A DNA stretch of 64,000 nucleotides, taken from positions 82,994,001 to 83,058,000 of the forward strand of contig CM043698.1 in NCBI GenBank assembly GCA_023935145.1, given 5' to 3'. Source of the stretch: Bretschneidera sinensis (lineage: Eukaryota > Streptophyta > Magnoliopsida > Brassicales > Akaniaceae). Below, in pieces: positions 1 through 11,616 of the stretch (its first letter is position 1; each line of letters starts with the position of its first letter). The position numbers and the translations under genes were made by a program. Under the pieces are notes generated by a model that ran no database searches, was not told the origin of the DNA, and worked only from the letters and a program-made list of their open reading frames with translations.

Positions 1-540
1 GACCCTAGACCACTGCACACTGGTAGGCACAACACTGATCAAGTATACGCTAAAGAACAAAGCTCAGATGACATGCCCACTAGTCCATGAGGAGTGCTAG
101 CATTCAGGAGAAGTACTAGGATCAAGACTCTTCAATGTAGACAGCTCAATAGTAGTTAGATTTAGTTTGTATTCTGTTATAGTTAGTTATAGGACTGTAA
201 CTAATAGACCAGTAGATGCATTTGCGTATAAATAGTTATAATCTTTTCTAAAAAGATCATTGAATAAGAATTCTCAAGGCATTTCTTCTGAAATGAGTAA
301 GAGCTATCCACTTGCTCGAAAAGTGGTAATTCTTCATACTTCAACATATTTTCTTTCTCCATTCTTTTTTTTTCCAATCCTATTCATTTTTGTTCTTCTT
401 TCTTAATTCCTATTCTGTTTTCTTTTTTTTTTTACACCAGTGCCTTACTAAAAATATCTTGCTATTTAACGCTGCTGCATAGCAGATCCTAAATCTCGAT
501 CATAATATTCAAACTCTAAAGTTAAAAAATAGACTCAGAT
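1..540 (+). mobile_element. LTR-like remnant, family uncertain
   Basis: This stretch has no long ORF. It looks like an LTR in + orientation: an AT-rich tract with a TATAAATAG box near 225, a short leader, a run of pyrimidines (about 350-435), and a change of character near 540 where gypsy gag-like sequence begins. It does not resemble the 3' LTR at 9652-10250, so it is not the 5' LTR of the neighbouring gypsy element. It may be a copia LTR cut off by the left window edge. Without that edge neither terminus can be fixed. Confidence 0.35.
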
Positions 541-584
541 CCGGATCCTTTAGCCACAAACTTATTAGGCACTCTCCAAAAGAT

Positions 585-1020
585 ATGAACAACATCCTCA
601 TTCAAGCTGAAAAATACATGATTGTGCAGGACGGTCAAGTGTTTAGAAGGGAAAGGGAAGGAGGAATAGAGAAAAGAAAGAAGGATTCAAATGATCCAAA
701 AGACAGTGTCGCTAAAAATCCCTATCGAGAGAGAAAAACCAACAGTATATTCAAAAATTTCACTCCACTAAACACCTCTAAGATCAATGTATTGATGGGA
801 ATTCAAAACTGAGACATTCTCCAATGGCTACCGAAACCCCTTTACACTAGCAAAAATAAAGAAGCAAATAGTGTCGTTTTCTTAAAGATTTCGGGCACGA
901 CATCGAGGAGTGTCACATCATTAAAAGCCAGATCGAGTCCCTCATCTGCAAGGGGTACCTGAAGGTGTATACAAGGCCTTGCCCGTCTCGCAGCAATGAA
1001 GACCGCCCCAGGGGACCAGA
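585..1020 (+). pseudogene. Gypsy gag remnant (C-terminal part)
   Basis: Positions 585-812 read as a gag-like peptide with LIQAEKYMIVQDG near its start and FTPLNTSKINVLM near its end, both typical of Tat-type gag. After a frame break the region around 885-960 reads FGHDIEECHIIKSQIESLI, the usual gag C-terminal motif of this lineage with its H and C residues. The reading frame then decays. The N-terminal two thirds of gag are absent. In the family, gag forms the virus-like particle that packages element RNA in the cytoplasm; this copy cannot. Confidence 0.7.
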
Positions 1021-1299
1021 TCCGTACTCGGCTAAAAGGTTAAATCGTGAAAGAAGAAGCCACCCTAGATTAATTCCGAGGACAAGTCCAAGAAATGATG
1101 ATCAGAGGGATAGGCATCCCTAAGGTAACCAAGACTACGTCGCTATAGCAACAAGAACCATCAAGACTACCTATCGGGGACTTACAACGGGAGGCAATCT
1201 TCACATGCTAGAAAAGCTTATTCCAAGTCAGTAACATCAGTCAATAGACCTCACAAGCGAGTCAAGACAGATCAATTAATCTCTTTCACGGAGGGCGAT

Positions 1300-1766
1300 T
1301 TGGAGGGTGTACAAGCACCCCATGACGACGCCATGGCCGTCACATTTATCTCAAATTATAATATTAAAATAATTTTAGTGGATAACGGAAGCTCGGCTGA
1401 CATCCTCTACTACAATGCCTTCAAGAAGATGAAGCTAAATATGAAGCATAGCCCTTTCGGTCACATTAGGAATGACCCCCTAGCTCACCACTGTAACTGC
1501 TATTTTTTTTTATGGTCAAACACTCGTCTTCTTAAAATATGATCCTCGGAAGGCCGACTTTGAATAAGATTAGGCTAGTAGTCTCGACTTATCACTTGAA
1601 AATGAAATTCTCTATCGACAATGGTATTGGGGAAGTCCGAGGAAATCAACAGGCATCCAGATCTTATTATGTCAATTCCGTCAAGGAGCATAAAAATCTA
1701 AAGCCTTGTCTTTGGAAATCAAAGATTTACGAGACGAGTTCAAAACTATATGGAGCCAACCTATGA
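1300..1766 (+). pseudogene. Gypsy aspartic protease remnant
   Basis: The frame starting at 1300 gives IKIILVDNGSSADILYYNAF, which matches the retroviral-type aspartic protease flap start of plant gypsy elements; the active-site triplet here is DNG rather than DSG or DTG. After a frameshift near 1535 the sequence resumes as ILGRPTLNKIRLVVST, the conserved C-terminal part of the domain. Family role: cleaves the polyprotein. The frameshift and the substituted active-site triplet make it inactive. Confidence 0.75.
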
Positions 1767-2708
1767 AATATTTAATAGTCGTCCCCTTGAACGATGAAGA
1801 TTCTAAGACCGTGCAAGTTGGATCTAATCCTTTTGAGGACCTCAGAGAATACTTAATCTCTTTCCTTCGAAAGAATCAAGATCTATTCATATGGTCAGCC
1901 TTCGACATGCCCGGAATTAACCCCAAGTCATCATCCACAAATTGAATGTGGATCTGAACAATAAGCCCATTATTTAAAAGAAGAGATTGTTTGCCTCAGA
2001 GCAACAAGAAACCATAGAAGAAAAAGGAAAAAATTTCTTGGCATCTGACTTCATCCGAAAGGTCCACTACCCGGATTGGTTGCCAACGTAGTCATGGTAA
2101 AAAAGGTGAAAGGTAAGTGGAGGATTTGCATAGATTTCACTGATCTAAACAAGGCTTACCCAAAAGATAGTTTTCCTCTACTTCGAATAGACTAGTTGGT
2201 TGATGCAACTTCGTGCTATGAACTACTCAGTTTCATAGACGCGTATCTGGGCTACAATCAGATCCTAAAGCACGAGCCAGTTTAACCAAAGACAGCCTTC
2301 GTCACTGATCGGGGTCTATATTGTTACAAGGTAATGTCTTTCGGGTCAAAAAATGTAGGGCCAACCTAGCAGAGGTTGGTCAATAAGATCTTCAAGCAAC
2401 AGATCGTGAAAAATATGGAAGTGTATGTGGATTATATGCTGGTGAAGAGCATTGAAGCAAAAGACTATGAATCCGACAAGGATGAGGCATTTAGAATACT
2501 CTGGACCTATCAAATGAAACTTAAACCAAGGAAGTACGCCTTCGAAGTCACCTCCGAAAAATTCCTAGGATTCATGGTCACACAACGAAGGATAGAAGTA
2601 AATCCCAAGAAGATAAAAAAAAATTCTGGATATCAACCCTTGGCGGAACATCAAATAAGTATAGAAGTTAACTGGATGAGTTGCTGCACTCAACTGTTTC
2701 ATGTATAA
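1706..2708 (+). pseudogene. Gypsy reverse transcriptase remnant
   Basis: Fragments read in order: a linker ending in FIWSAFDMPGI (about 1885-1915), then KGKWRICIDFTDLNKAYPKDSF (about 2112-2173), a palm segment around 2230-2340 with several stops, and from 2376 LVNKIFKQQIVKNMEVYVDY. The catalytic YVDD motif has become YVDY, a change of one catalytic aspartate. At least four in-frame stops are visible between 2190 and 2380. In the family this enzyme copies element RNA into DNA. Old and inactive. Confidence 0.8.
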
Positions 2709-3262
2709 ATCGATTGAAAAGTGCCTACCTTTCTTCAAAGTGATCAGAAAAAAATGCTTTGCTTAGAGGGAAGACTATCAAAAGGTTTTTGAAGAATTGA
2801 AGGAATATTTAAGCTCGCCACCACTCCTGACTAAGCCAGCCATCCAGAACTCTTCCTCTATATATCAGTACGGTAAGACATAGTGACCTTGGTTCTGATT
2901 CTAGAAGAAGGTGGGCGGGGGTAGAAGCTCATTTCTTATATTAGTCGAGTACTTTATGACGCTGAGGTGAGATACCTCATAATCGAGAAAATGGCCTACA
3001 CCCTCATAATCATAACTTGGAAGCTCACACCATACTGCCAAGCTCACATTATCATCTTACGCACCAATCAGCCCTAAGGCAAGTGCTCCACAAACTTGAC
3101 ATTTCTGGAAGGCTACTATAGTGGTCGATAAAACTCAAAAAGTTTGATATCTAGTACAAGCCTCAGACATCGATTAAAGCTTAGGCCTTAGCTGACTTCA
3201 TCGTAAAAACCACATTCTTCGAAAGTCCTAGCCAAAGGCACGAATCCGAGTAAAGTTAGCAA

Positions 3263-3640
3263 ATGCCAAGTTGGACCTTGTGTGTTAACGGATCCTTAAA
3301 CAACACTGGAAGCAGAGCCAAACTTATCCTCAGTAGCCCTGAAGGTTTTACGGTGGAATGTGTCCTCAGATTCAACTTCAAAGCCTCAAACAACGAGGTC
3401 GAGTATGAGGCACTGCTTGCAGGGATGAAGTTGGCAAAGACATTGGCTGCCGAAGCCTTAGAGGTGTAAAATGATTCACAGTTTGTAGTCAATCAAATAA
3501 CCAATGAGTATGAGGCCAGAGGTGCAAAGATATCTAGGTATCTCAAGAAGGCTCGAAAGGTGGCAACAACCTTCAAGAAATTACAGATAACCCAAGTGCC
3601 TCGAGTGAAAAATATGAAGGTAGATGCCTTAGCATGACTT
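3263..3640 (+). pseudogene. Gypsy RNase H remnant
   Basis: The peptide from 3263 begins WTLCVNGSLNNTGSRAKLIL and continues through FNFKASNNEVEYEALLAGMK, then past a stop (TAA near 3468) to NDSQFVVNQI and ARKVATTFKKLQITQVPRVKN. This is a plant gypsy RNase H (type I fold). The first catalytic Asp (normally V-D-G) is Asn here. The Glu in the EYEAL segment and the Asp in NDSQ are kept. The domain follows the RT remnant and precedes the integrase, which fixes the element as gypsy. Confidence 0.8.
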
Positions 3641-3924
3641 GCCTCCTATAGGTAGTCTGATCTCACCGAAACTGTATTTAGAGACTCTCTCAACTCCGAG
3701 CATCGATAAGACCTTGGTTGCACCACTAACTGAGGGAAAAACTTGGATGGCCCGATCCTCCAGTATTTGAGGGATTGAATACTTCTTAGTAAGAAAGTCG
3801 AAGCCAAAGAAGATTATCTCACACGCCTTGCGGTACGACATTATCAAAGATCAATTATACAAGAAAAGCCTCACAACGCTTTATCTAAAATGCCTCGGTC
3901 CTACCGATGCAAACTACGCCCTCT

Positions 3925-4980
3925 GAGAGGTTCATAAGGGCATATGTGGTAACCACTTGGGAGGCCAAGCTCTAGCCTTTAAGATACTCTTATACGGTGA
4001 CTATTGGTGGAAGATGTTCAAAGATACTACAAAAATGGTTAAGAAGTGTAAAACATTCCAACAGCAGGCTTCCGTGCCCTGATGACCTCCCAACTCGCTG
4101 ACATCGATCACTAGTCCATTTCTCTTCGCCACGTGGGGGATGGATATCCTTGGGCCCTTCCAAGAGGCTCTAAGATAAAAGAAACACCTGATAATGGCTA
4201 TCAACTACATCACTAAGTGGACCAAATCGGAACCTCTCGCTAGCATCTCCGACTATCAAACCCAGGGATTTGTGTCGAGATCCATAGTATGCCGATTAGG
4301 CATACTGAAAGTACTTATTACTGACAATGGCAAGCAGTTCGACAGCTCCAAGTTTAAGACCTTATGCCAAGACCTTGGAATTAAACATCGGTTCTCTTCA
4401 CTGGGTTATCCCTAGGGCAATAGGCAAGCCAAAGTGACCAACAAAATTTTCATCCAAAGCATCAAGAGAAGGCTTGAAAATACAGATAAGAAATGGGTAA
4501 TACACCTTCCAAATTTCCTCTGGACTTATAAGACAACAACCCGAACACCTACAGGAGAAAATCTCTTCTTCCTAGCTTATGGTTCGAAAGTTGTCATTCC
4601 GCTCGAGATAGGGACACCCTCACTGCGAGTACAAAGCTTCGACGAAGTCAACAACGATGAGGCATTCAAAATGAACATTGATCTGATTGATGAGATAAGG
4701 AACAAAGCCCAAGTCAAACTTATTGCCTACCACCAAAAGGTGGCAAAATACTACTACTCCCGAGTCCGTGGAAGAACCTTCAAGTTACATGATCTGGTAC
4801 ATCGAAAAAAGGAAGTGCCTCACCCTCGGAAGAGAGGAGAACTCCTCCCAAACTAGGAAAGACCTTATCGCATCAAAAAGGTCTACTAAGCCGTTACATT
4901 TGAACTTGAAGACCAAAATGGCAAACCGATACCTCGGACTTGGAACATTGAAATTTTTCGCAAGTTCTATCAGTAGAATT
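3925..4980 (+). pseudogene. Gypsy integrase remnant
   Basis: An HHCC zinc segment is visible around 3930-4065 (VHKGICGNHLGGQALAFKIL, then KKCKTFQQQ). The catalytic core follows: WGMDILGPFQEA near 4133, then from 4194 MAINYITKWTKSEPLASIS and VLITDNGKQFDSSKF, so the first two catalytic Asp residues are kept. The C-terminal part reads to about 4970 (IPRTWNIEIFRKFYQ in the shifted frame). Stops near 4080, 4174 and 4411 and a frameshift near 4855 break it. Family role: inserts the DNA copy into the host genome. Confidence 0.85.
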
Positions 4981-5490
4981 TCTCCTATTTTCTCTAATTT
5001 GTTATTAGTGGAATTTTCCTTTCCCAGTTATCTACGTAGTCTCCAGACATTATAAATAAAAGATTAGCTCCATTTTTTTTTATCAACGTTTATTTTAACA
5101 AGAGCCTTGAGCATTTTTCACTTAGAAGAAAAAAAAGACCAAAAGTGAGGCTATGGGTCCTTACCATTTGGATATCTCCTAGATTAGCACAAGTTTAGAA
5201 ACTCCGAGCTTAGAACCCCAAGTGCTTCCTACCCTCAGAGCCATTGCAATTTGCACTTCTTATTGCAAAAGTCCTGCACTATCTCAATTAATCTCAACAA
5301 AAATCCTAAGAAAAAACACATGGGAACGAAAAAAATATTCGAAGAAACATAAAAAAAAAAAAAAACATGAGTCTACTCATAAATAAAATTTTGTCTAAGG
5401 CACTACTAGCCTTCAAAATACGAGAGCAAAATAGGGCACTACTAGCCCTATAAATACATAGTAAAATAATAAAAAAAAATGGGGCAACAC

Positions 5491-7217
5491 CTACTCATCC
5501 CCTACAACATCGACCTCATCAATAGCCTGAGCACCGGTCTCAGCCTTGTCTCCCTCCTCCACACCTAGAGTCACCTCATGGGCTATGGTAGTCACGCCTT
5601 CATACATCTCGACGGTTGATAGGTCTAGGGCAAGGAACAACTCGACTATCTTCGTCTTCGCATCTAGGAAGCCATCCAGATATTGCTTCCCCCTCTCAAT
5701 AACCAGCTCCGTACGGTAGTCCTTCGAGAGGCAGAACTCCTCCATAGCCCGTTGACCTGCGGCCTCTAGTTCAGCAGTCATGGCCCTTGAGGTCCTGAAC
5801 TCAGCAATCCTCTCGTCCTTAGCACTAGACACCTTTGCCTCAAGGGTGGCATAAGTCTCCTAGGAGCTCGCCGGCTGGGTGTTTCCAAGCTCGAGGTCCT
5901 CATCCCTAGACCGTAGAGCAGCATTCAAGTCAGTAACCAAGGCTAGCTAGTCCTCCAACCTTTTGTTGACCTCAACGAAACATTGAATCAACACTCCAGT
6001 AGCCACGTTAGCCTAACAAAAGTAAAAAGAAACAAGTCAAATACTCGGAACATTAAAAACTTGGTAAGAATAAAAGGGTCAAGGAAAAATGACATTATCT
6101 TGGCCTGAAGCTCCTCTACGGAGTGCGCAAGTGCCTCAAGGTCTAAGGCCCTAAGCTCGGTCCTATCTCAAGAAGGGATTCCCCTGGTCAACCACTCTCT
6201 TGCAATCCGAGATCGTCTCATCACTGAGTCCAAAAATTTTATGAACCAATTCGGGCGGAACATCTTCGTGGATACTGGAGGAGCATTGAAAAACCTAAGC
6301 CCTAGGACTACAGTGCTCGGAGGAGGGCTTATAAATCTGGTAGCAGTGGATAAGGGGAAATTGAGGACTAGCCTCAAGAATCTAGGAGGTAGAAACGTCA
6401 CACTTCATCTTTCCCTTTTGCTTGCTGCTAGTCCCGACCCTAGTATCACCCCTTGGGTTCACCTTCTTAGCTACCTTCAAGATTTGGGAACGACTCAAAA
6501 CCATGTCTGCATAAGAAAAATAAAAGTATAAGACTCGAAATCAACTCAGAATGCCTGAAGGAAAAAGAAAAGTAAGAAAGTATACCCTCGAGAGGGCAAA
6601 GTCTAAGCGCCGCCAGATTGACGTCGCTCTTGAGCTCAGAAGCCTCTACGGCTCCACTCACCAAGTCTCTCACCATTCTGTCTTATAGACCACTAAGGGA
6701 TAAGTGTCAACTCTTTTTAAAAAGAGTAAGATCCCACACATGTAGAATCTTGAAGTTCGTATCGCTCTGAATGAAGAAAAATTTATTTTCCTACCCCTTA
6801 TTAGAATAAGGATTATTTTTCACCATCGCTCTGTTGGCCCTTTGGCTCAAGACGACCCAGTCGTGGTTTGAGTGGCAACTCATAGAAACACATTTTTGAA
6901 GATATCGAGGGTTGGGTACACACCAACCCTATCACACACATAAACAAATCCTACTAATAGACGGAATGAGTTAGGGACAAACTGACAAATGGCGATGTTG
7001 TAATAATTCAAGACTAGTTGAATGAAGGGATTAATAGGTAAATCTTAAACCATGCTTTAAGGAATGGGTGTACACATAAATCTCATATGGAGGATCCTCA
7101 TGAGGATGGTCACACGCCTTTTCTCCTACACCGGCGTTCCTAAGAGAGTATTCGACAGGGATCCTATACTTCCCTCTTAATTTTTCCAAACTAGAGTCTT
7201 TCAGGGTGTTCAATATC
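5491..7217 (-). pseudogene. Antisense ORF of the gypsy element (Transposase_28-like)
   Basis: Read on the minus strand, 7213-7031 encodes YRIPVEYSLRN and, after a frameshift, INPFIQLVLNYYNIAICQF and PNSFRLLVGFVYVCDRVGVY (about 7035-6915). Next comes KFFFIQSDTNFKILHVWDL (about 6785-6730), then a coiled-coil-like tail rich in Glu, Ala and Lys at 5832-5491 ending in an acidic stretch. This order matches the plant protein family annotated as putative gypsy-type transposon protein (PF04195) that many Tat-lineage elements carry in antisense. Its function is unknown. Stops near 6890 and 6700 and frameshifts show that it is dead here. Confidence 0.7.
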
Positions 7218-7964
7218 TTTTCAACCCTAAATTCGATCTCTCTAGTACCCTAGGCCATTTCATCTTGAATGTCATTCAGAGTAGACTCATTCTCAGCCTC
7301 ACTACTATAATCTACTCTCTTGACATGAGATTCGATTGAGGAACTATTTTCTTAAGCTCAAGATTAATTAAAGCTAATACTGATAAAAGACATCTGAATA
7401 AATGAATGAAAGAACAGATGACTTACCTAAAAAAGGAAAGAATACCAAAGTTGAAAGATTCCGAAGAATGATGGTTCTCGCTCGGAATTCTGAGCGCTCT
7501 CCAAAGAAGATTTTAGTAGGAAAGTTTGAAAATGGTGTGAAAATGAGTAAAGCCTTCCTCTTTTTATAAATCAATGGACGACCTATATCATTTTGAAAAG
7601 AACGGCCAAAATTGTTACGATCCATTTACCGATGAGATGTCTCAGTTACCAAAAAGTATAACGGTCCAAAGCAACGTTCTCAAGAGGTTCCAGAACGTTC
7701 ATCCGTACACTCGATCCATGGGCCTTCATAGGCCCTGGTCCAATAATAACGTCATAGGCCTAAATGAGCCTTTATTAGAAGCCCATCAAGCTTAGCTTAT
7801 CCATAGGCCTCTTCTCTATGTGTGGGCCAAATACTTACAGCTGCAATCACTGACTCCTTTGAAGTAGGAACCACACGCAAAAAATGCCCATAGATGGGAA
7901 CATACAAAATTCTCCAAGTGTTGGAGCTTGATATAAGATGAAAGAATTTCAATTTCAGAAAGTC

Positions 7965-8835
7965 CCTAACTGAACACCCCAAGCGTTCTTCAGCCTCGGA
8001 CTATCTTAAAAACCCCGAGTGTTCTTCAACCTCTGACCCTTTCAAAACCCTTAGCTAAATGCCTCAAGCATTCTTCATCCTCGAACTCTCTCAAAAATCC
8101 CGAGTTGAATTCCTTGAGAGTTCTTCAGCCTCAAACCCTTTAAAAAGTCCTGAGAAAAATGCCCCAAGTGTTTTTTAGCCTCGGACTCTTTTAGAAGTCC
8201 CGTGCTTAACGTCCTGATTGTTCTTCAGCCTCAACCTCTTTCAAAAGTCCCAAGCAGAATGCCCAGAGCGTTTTTCAACCTCGAACTTCTTCAAAAGTTT
8301 TGAGCTGAATGCCCCGAGCGTTCTTCAGCGTCGGACTTTTTCAAAAGTCTCGAGCTGAATGCCTCGAGCGTTCTTCAGTGTTGAACATTTTCAAAAGTCC
8401 CAAGTAGAATGCCTGAGCGTTCTTCAGCCTTGGACTTTTTGAAAAGTCCCAAGTTGAACACCCCGAGCATTCTTTAGCCTTAGAGTCATTCAAAAGTCTT
8501 GAGTAGAATGGCCTGAGTGTTCTTCAGCCTCAGACTACTTTCAAAAGTCCCGAGATGAACCCCCCGAGTGTTCTTCAGCCTCAGACTCTTTCAAAAGTCC
8601 CAAGCTAAATGCCCTGAGCGTTCTTTAGCCTTAGACTCTTTCAAAAGTCCCGTGTAGAATGCCCCGAGGGTTCTTCAGCCTCAGACTCTTTCAAAAGTCC
8701 CGAGTTGAACGCCCCGAGTGTTCTTCAGCATCAGACTCTTTTAAAAGTCCTGAGCTGAATGCCTTGAGCGTTCTTTAGCTTAAGATCTTTTCAAAGTCCT
8801 GAACAAAATACCCTGAGTGTTTTCAAACCTTCTCA
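7965..8835. repeat. Minisatellite array, about 50 bp unit, about 17 copies
   Basis: Head-to-tail units of about 50 bp recur, each holding a core such as GAGCGTTCTTCAGCCTC followed by a CTTTCAAAAGTCC segment. Neighbouring units differ at several positions, so the array is old or has not been homogenised recently. It lies between the antisense ORF and the 3' LTR of the gypsy element. No spacers vary between constant repeats, so it is not CRISPR-like. Confidence 0.9.
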
Positions 8836-8944
8836 AAAAATTATGAGGAAAAAGGACAAACTTGCCTCTGTTAAAAAATTCCAAGAAGATAGGCCCAATC
8901 TCTCTCAACCCACACCACAAAAACTTCAGTGAGCTCACAATTTA

Positions 8945-9265
8945 GGTCCGTTCGATTTAGACTCCTTACTTACCTCTCTTAAGGGTACTCGAGTCTGTTC
9001 CATTTAGATTCCTTACTTACCTAGCTTCGAAGTACTGAAGTATGTTCCATTCAGAATCCATACTTACCTTGCTTCAAGGTACTCGACTCTGTTCCATTCA
9101 GACTTCGTACTTATCTTGCTTCTAGGTACTCGAGTCTGTTCCATTCAGACTCCCTGCTTACCTCGCTTCGGGGTACTCGAGTCTGTTCCATTCAGACTCC
9201 CTACTTACCTAGCTTTAAGGTACTCGAGTCTGTCCCATTCAAATGCACTACTTACCTTGCTTCGA
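8945..9265. repeat. Second minisatellite array, about 47 bp unit, about 7 copies
   Basis: Units of about 47 bp share the core CGAGTCTGTTCCATTCAGAC followed by a CTTACCTxGCTTCxxGGTACT segment. Its sequence is unrelated to the array at 7965-8835. It sits about 110 bp further towards the same 3' LTR. The last units fade into degenerate copies up to about 9370. Confidence 0.9.
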
Positions 9266-9651
9266 ACCACACAACTTAAAGTCTAGACAAATAATTTCAC
9301 CTTGCCTCAAGGTATCCAACTTGAGTCCTCTCCATTCAGACCCATAATTTTTCCCCGCTTCTAGGGATCAATTTTAGAATCCACACTTCACGTATCCATT
9401 ACATTCTATGGAGATAGGTTCGAGCTATTGTTTCCATGGGATGGCGCAGAACAATTAAACCTCCAAGGGATTACGCCAAGCTATTATCCCTTCTTGAATA
9501 AGGGACACCCAAAGGGTACACCAAGCTATTCGTTAACATTTATCAAACAACTTCGAGTATCAACACGACGTCTTCTTAGTACCTGAACAATAGACTCCGA
9601 ACAACCTACTTTCTTAAACACATAATTGAACTTAAGGAAGTTAGGGGCATC

Positions 9652-10250
9652 TGATGTAGGAAAAAAATTCCCCATCCAATGACACAATAAAACATAGTGC
9701 CCACCAGGAGCAAAACGGTAAACTCACGAACAACATTCATTATCCAAAAGCGTGATGACATATGGCAACCACCAAGATTAAAAGAGTAATTTCACAACTC
9801 AAAAAAATTAGTCAATCCAACACCAACATTTGGTAAAGGGCATAATGGTAATTATGCACCAAGTGCCTTAGCACCACTTCAACACTCTAAGTTACAGATG
9901 AATTACTATCTAGCTTATGGATAAATTATTCCAGCCTATGGATAACTCAAAACTTGTCTACATGAGTTATATTCCTATCATAACACCAAATCACTCTCCT
10001 AATCGAACTTGCTCTAAAGCACTATATAAAGGGGGCTCCATTATCAAAAGGTACACACAATTCTTTACTTACAACTCTCATTCTCTTTTGGCTCCCTTTA
10101 TTCTCTAAAAAGACCTATTTTAACTTAGGCAGAAGAAAGTCCCCCTGAAAGTACAACCCCTCCGGACCTCTGATGACTTTTAGGATTTTTTCCTTGTTTC
10201 TTGTGCACAAGTACCGCTTCCTGACCGTTCGGATTCCAGGCAGAATTTCA
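9652..10250 (+). repeat. 3' LTR of the gypsy element
   Basis: The LTR begins with TGATGTAGG right after a purine-rich stretch (AAGGAAGTTAGGGGC) and probably ends at TTTCA (10250). Inside are a TATATAAAGGG box (about 10023), a likely transcription start downstream, and a pyrimidine-rich leader. The start is well supported by the polypurine tract; the end is a choice of the last plausible CA. No second copy is present in the window, so the termini could not be confirmed by comparison. Confidence 0.6.
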
Positions 10251-10298
10251 GTAATAGTTAATTTACTAGTTGTCCAATAAAATAAATTATATCATAAT

Positions 10299-11149
10299 TG
10301 TTGGGAAATCACCTTGATATGCCTAGGAGGTGATCTTCCAAACACCCAAGTCTAGAATGATTTATAATGATAAAAAAAAGAAATAGAAATCAAAGAAAAG
10401 AAAGAACACAGGAATTGTTATTGAGGTTCAGCAATAGCCTATGTCCCCGTGAGTTTCTCTGAACTCTCTGCATGAGTTCTTACAAGTTACAACAACTCCT
10501 CTCCAAGAAACCCAAGTTCTTGAAGAACCAAAGAAGAGAAGAAAGAAAGTGATAAGAACTATTACAAAGCCCTCTACCCACAATCTATGCTACTCTCTGT
10601 TTACAACTAGCCTCTCTTTTGAGATCTATTCCAGTGCCTCTCCTGTATTTTGTGTCTTTGTGTATGATGATCACTTGTGTTTATTGTGTTATTGTGTTGA
10701 GATTGAAGCGAGGTGACCCTTTATATAATGCACCACTTATTGAGCCAATCTTTGAAGTCAATCTCCACCCTTAGATCTTAAGGACCATTCAATCATAGCC
10801 CTTCATCAGTCCTTAGTGATCTTGTGCGTTTTGTTCATGCATCCACGCACCTCTCAAATGGCTGAAGAAACTAGTCTTAGTGTGCCTGGCGCAGCAGCCC
10901 AGAATTGGGTAGGCCGCGGCCCAAGCCAGGGCACACAAGCATCACTCTCTGGGCGCCTCGGCCTGGGGAAGGCTGAGCTACGGCGCACACCTCCTCCAGG
11001 CTTCCTCCATGCTGGGCGCCGCGGCCTGGGAAGCCTGGGCCGCGGCTAGACCTGATGCTGCACTCTTCTTGACATACTGTGCGCTGAGGCGCCAAGGTCT
11101 TATGAAGAACCTTTTCAAACCGTGTTTAAACCTTAAAAAAACACCAACA
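10299..11149 (-). repeat. 3' LTR of the copia element (left)
   Basis: 851 bp, starting TGTTGGGAAATCACC and ending ACACCAACA in + reading. It aligns along its length with the LTR at 15491-16459. The inner half (about 10870-11100) is GC-rich with repeated GGCGCxGCGGCC words. It lacks about 40 bp near 10660 and a duplicated block of about 70 bp near the end that the other LTR has. Confidence 0.92.
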
Positions 11150-11249
11150 ATCTCTACCTTTGTCTGAGTGATTAAACCCGAACCCATTGTGCGGAGAACT
11201 CAGGATCCAAACTCATCTTGAGTCATCATATCAACCGGCTCCAATCCTA

Positions 11250-11616
11250 AGTAGTCCAAGGCAATGATTGAACTTACTTAGAGGTAGAACCTTGGTGCCT
11301 AAATATGCAGGATTTTCCTCCGTAGCTGTCTTATCTACATGAATGCATCATTCCATAACATTTTCCCGAATAAAATAATACCGAACATCCATGTGCTTTG
11401 TCCTCTCATGGAACACCGAATTCTTACACAAGTGCAACGCACTTTGGCTATCCGAATACACCACCATCTGCTCTTTCAGGACCTTCAACTCTTCCAACAA
11501 CCCTTTTCATCACATAGCCTCCTTAATGGCTTCCGTTGCCGCTATGTACTCAGCCTCGGTTGTTGAGAGTGCTACCACCGGCTGTAACTGAGCCTTCCAA
11601 CTTATACAACATCTGT
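11250..11616 (-). pseudogene. Copia RNase H remnant
   Basis: In minus reading from about 11580 the sequence gives PVVALSTTEAEYIAATEAIK, then after an in-frame stop pair VVYSDSQSALHLCKNSVFHE and RTKHMDVRYYFIRE, followed by a degenerate tail ending near 11250. These are the conserved copia RNase H motifs (the TEAEY Glu and the SDSQSA Asp are kept). It follows the RT remnant after a frame break near 11640. Confidence 0.8.

Larger units (their letters stand above)
541..10250 (+). mobile_element. Decayed Ty3/gypsy retrotransposon, Tat-like, 5' truncated
   Basis: Domains occur in gypsy order on the + strand: gag zinc-knuckle-like region, protease, reverse transcriptase, RNase H, integrase. After them come an antisense ORF, two tandem-repeat arrays and a 3' LTR (9652-10250) preceded by a purine-rich stretch near 9634-9648. 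Integrase after RNase H defines Ty3/gypsy; an extra ORF on the opposite strand downstream of integrase is known from Tat-lineage elements (Retand/Ogre type). No matching 5' LTR or primer site is seen at the left, so the 5' end was replaced or deleted. Every domain has stops or frameshifts. An old, non-functional copy. Confidence 0.85.

Noticed and set aside
7965..9265. Regular repeats resembling a CRISPR array
   Set aside because: Units are continuous tandem repeats without unique spacers, lie inside a plant retrotransposon and have no cas genes.
10816..11095. ORFs on both strands in the left copia LTR
   Set aside because: GC-rich LTR sequence; no conserved domains and the equivalents in the other LTR are different.
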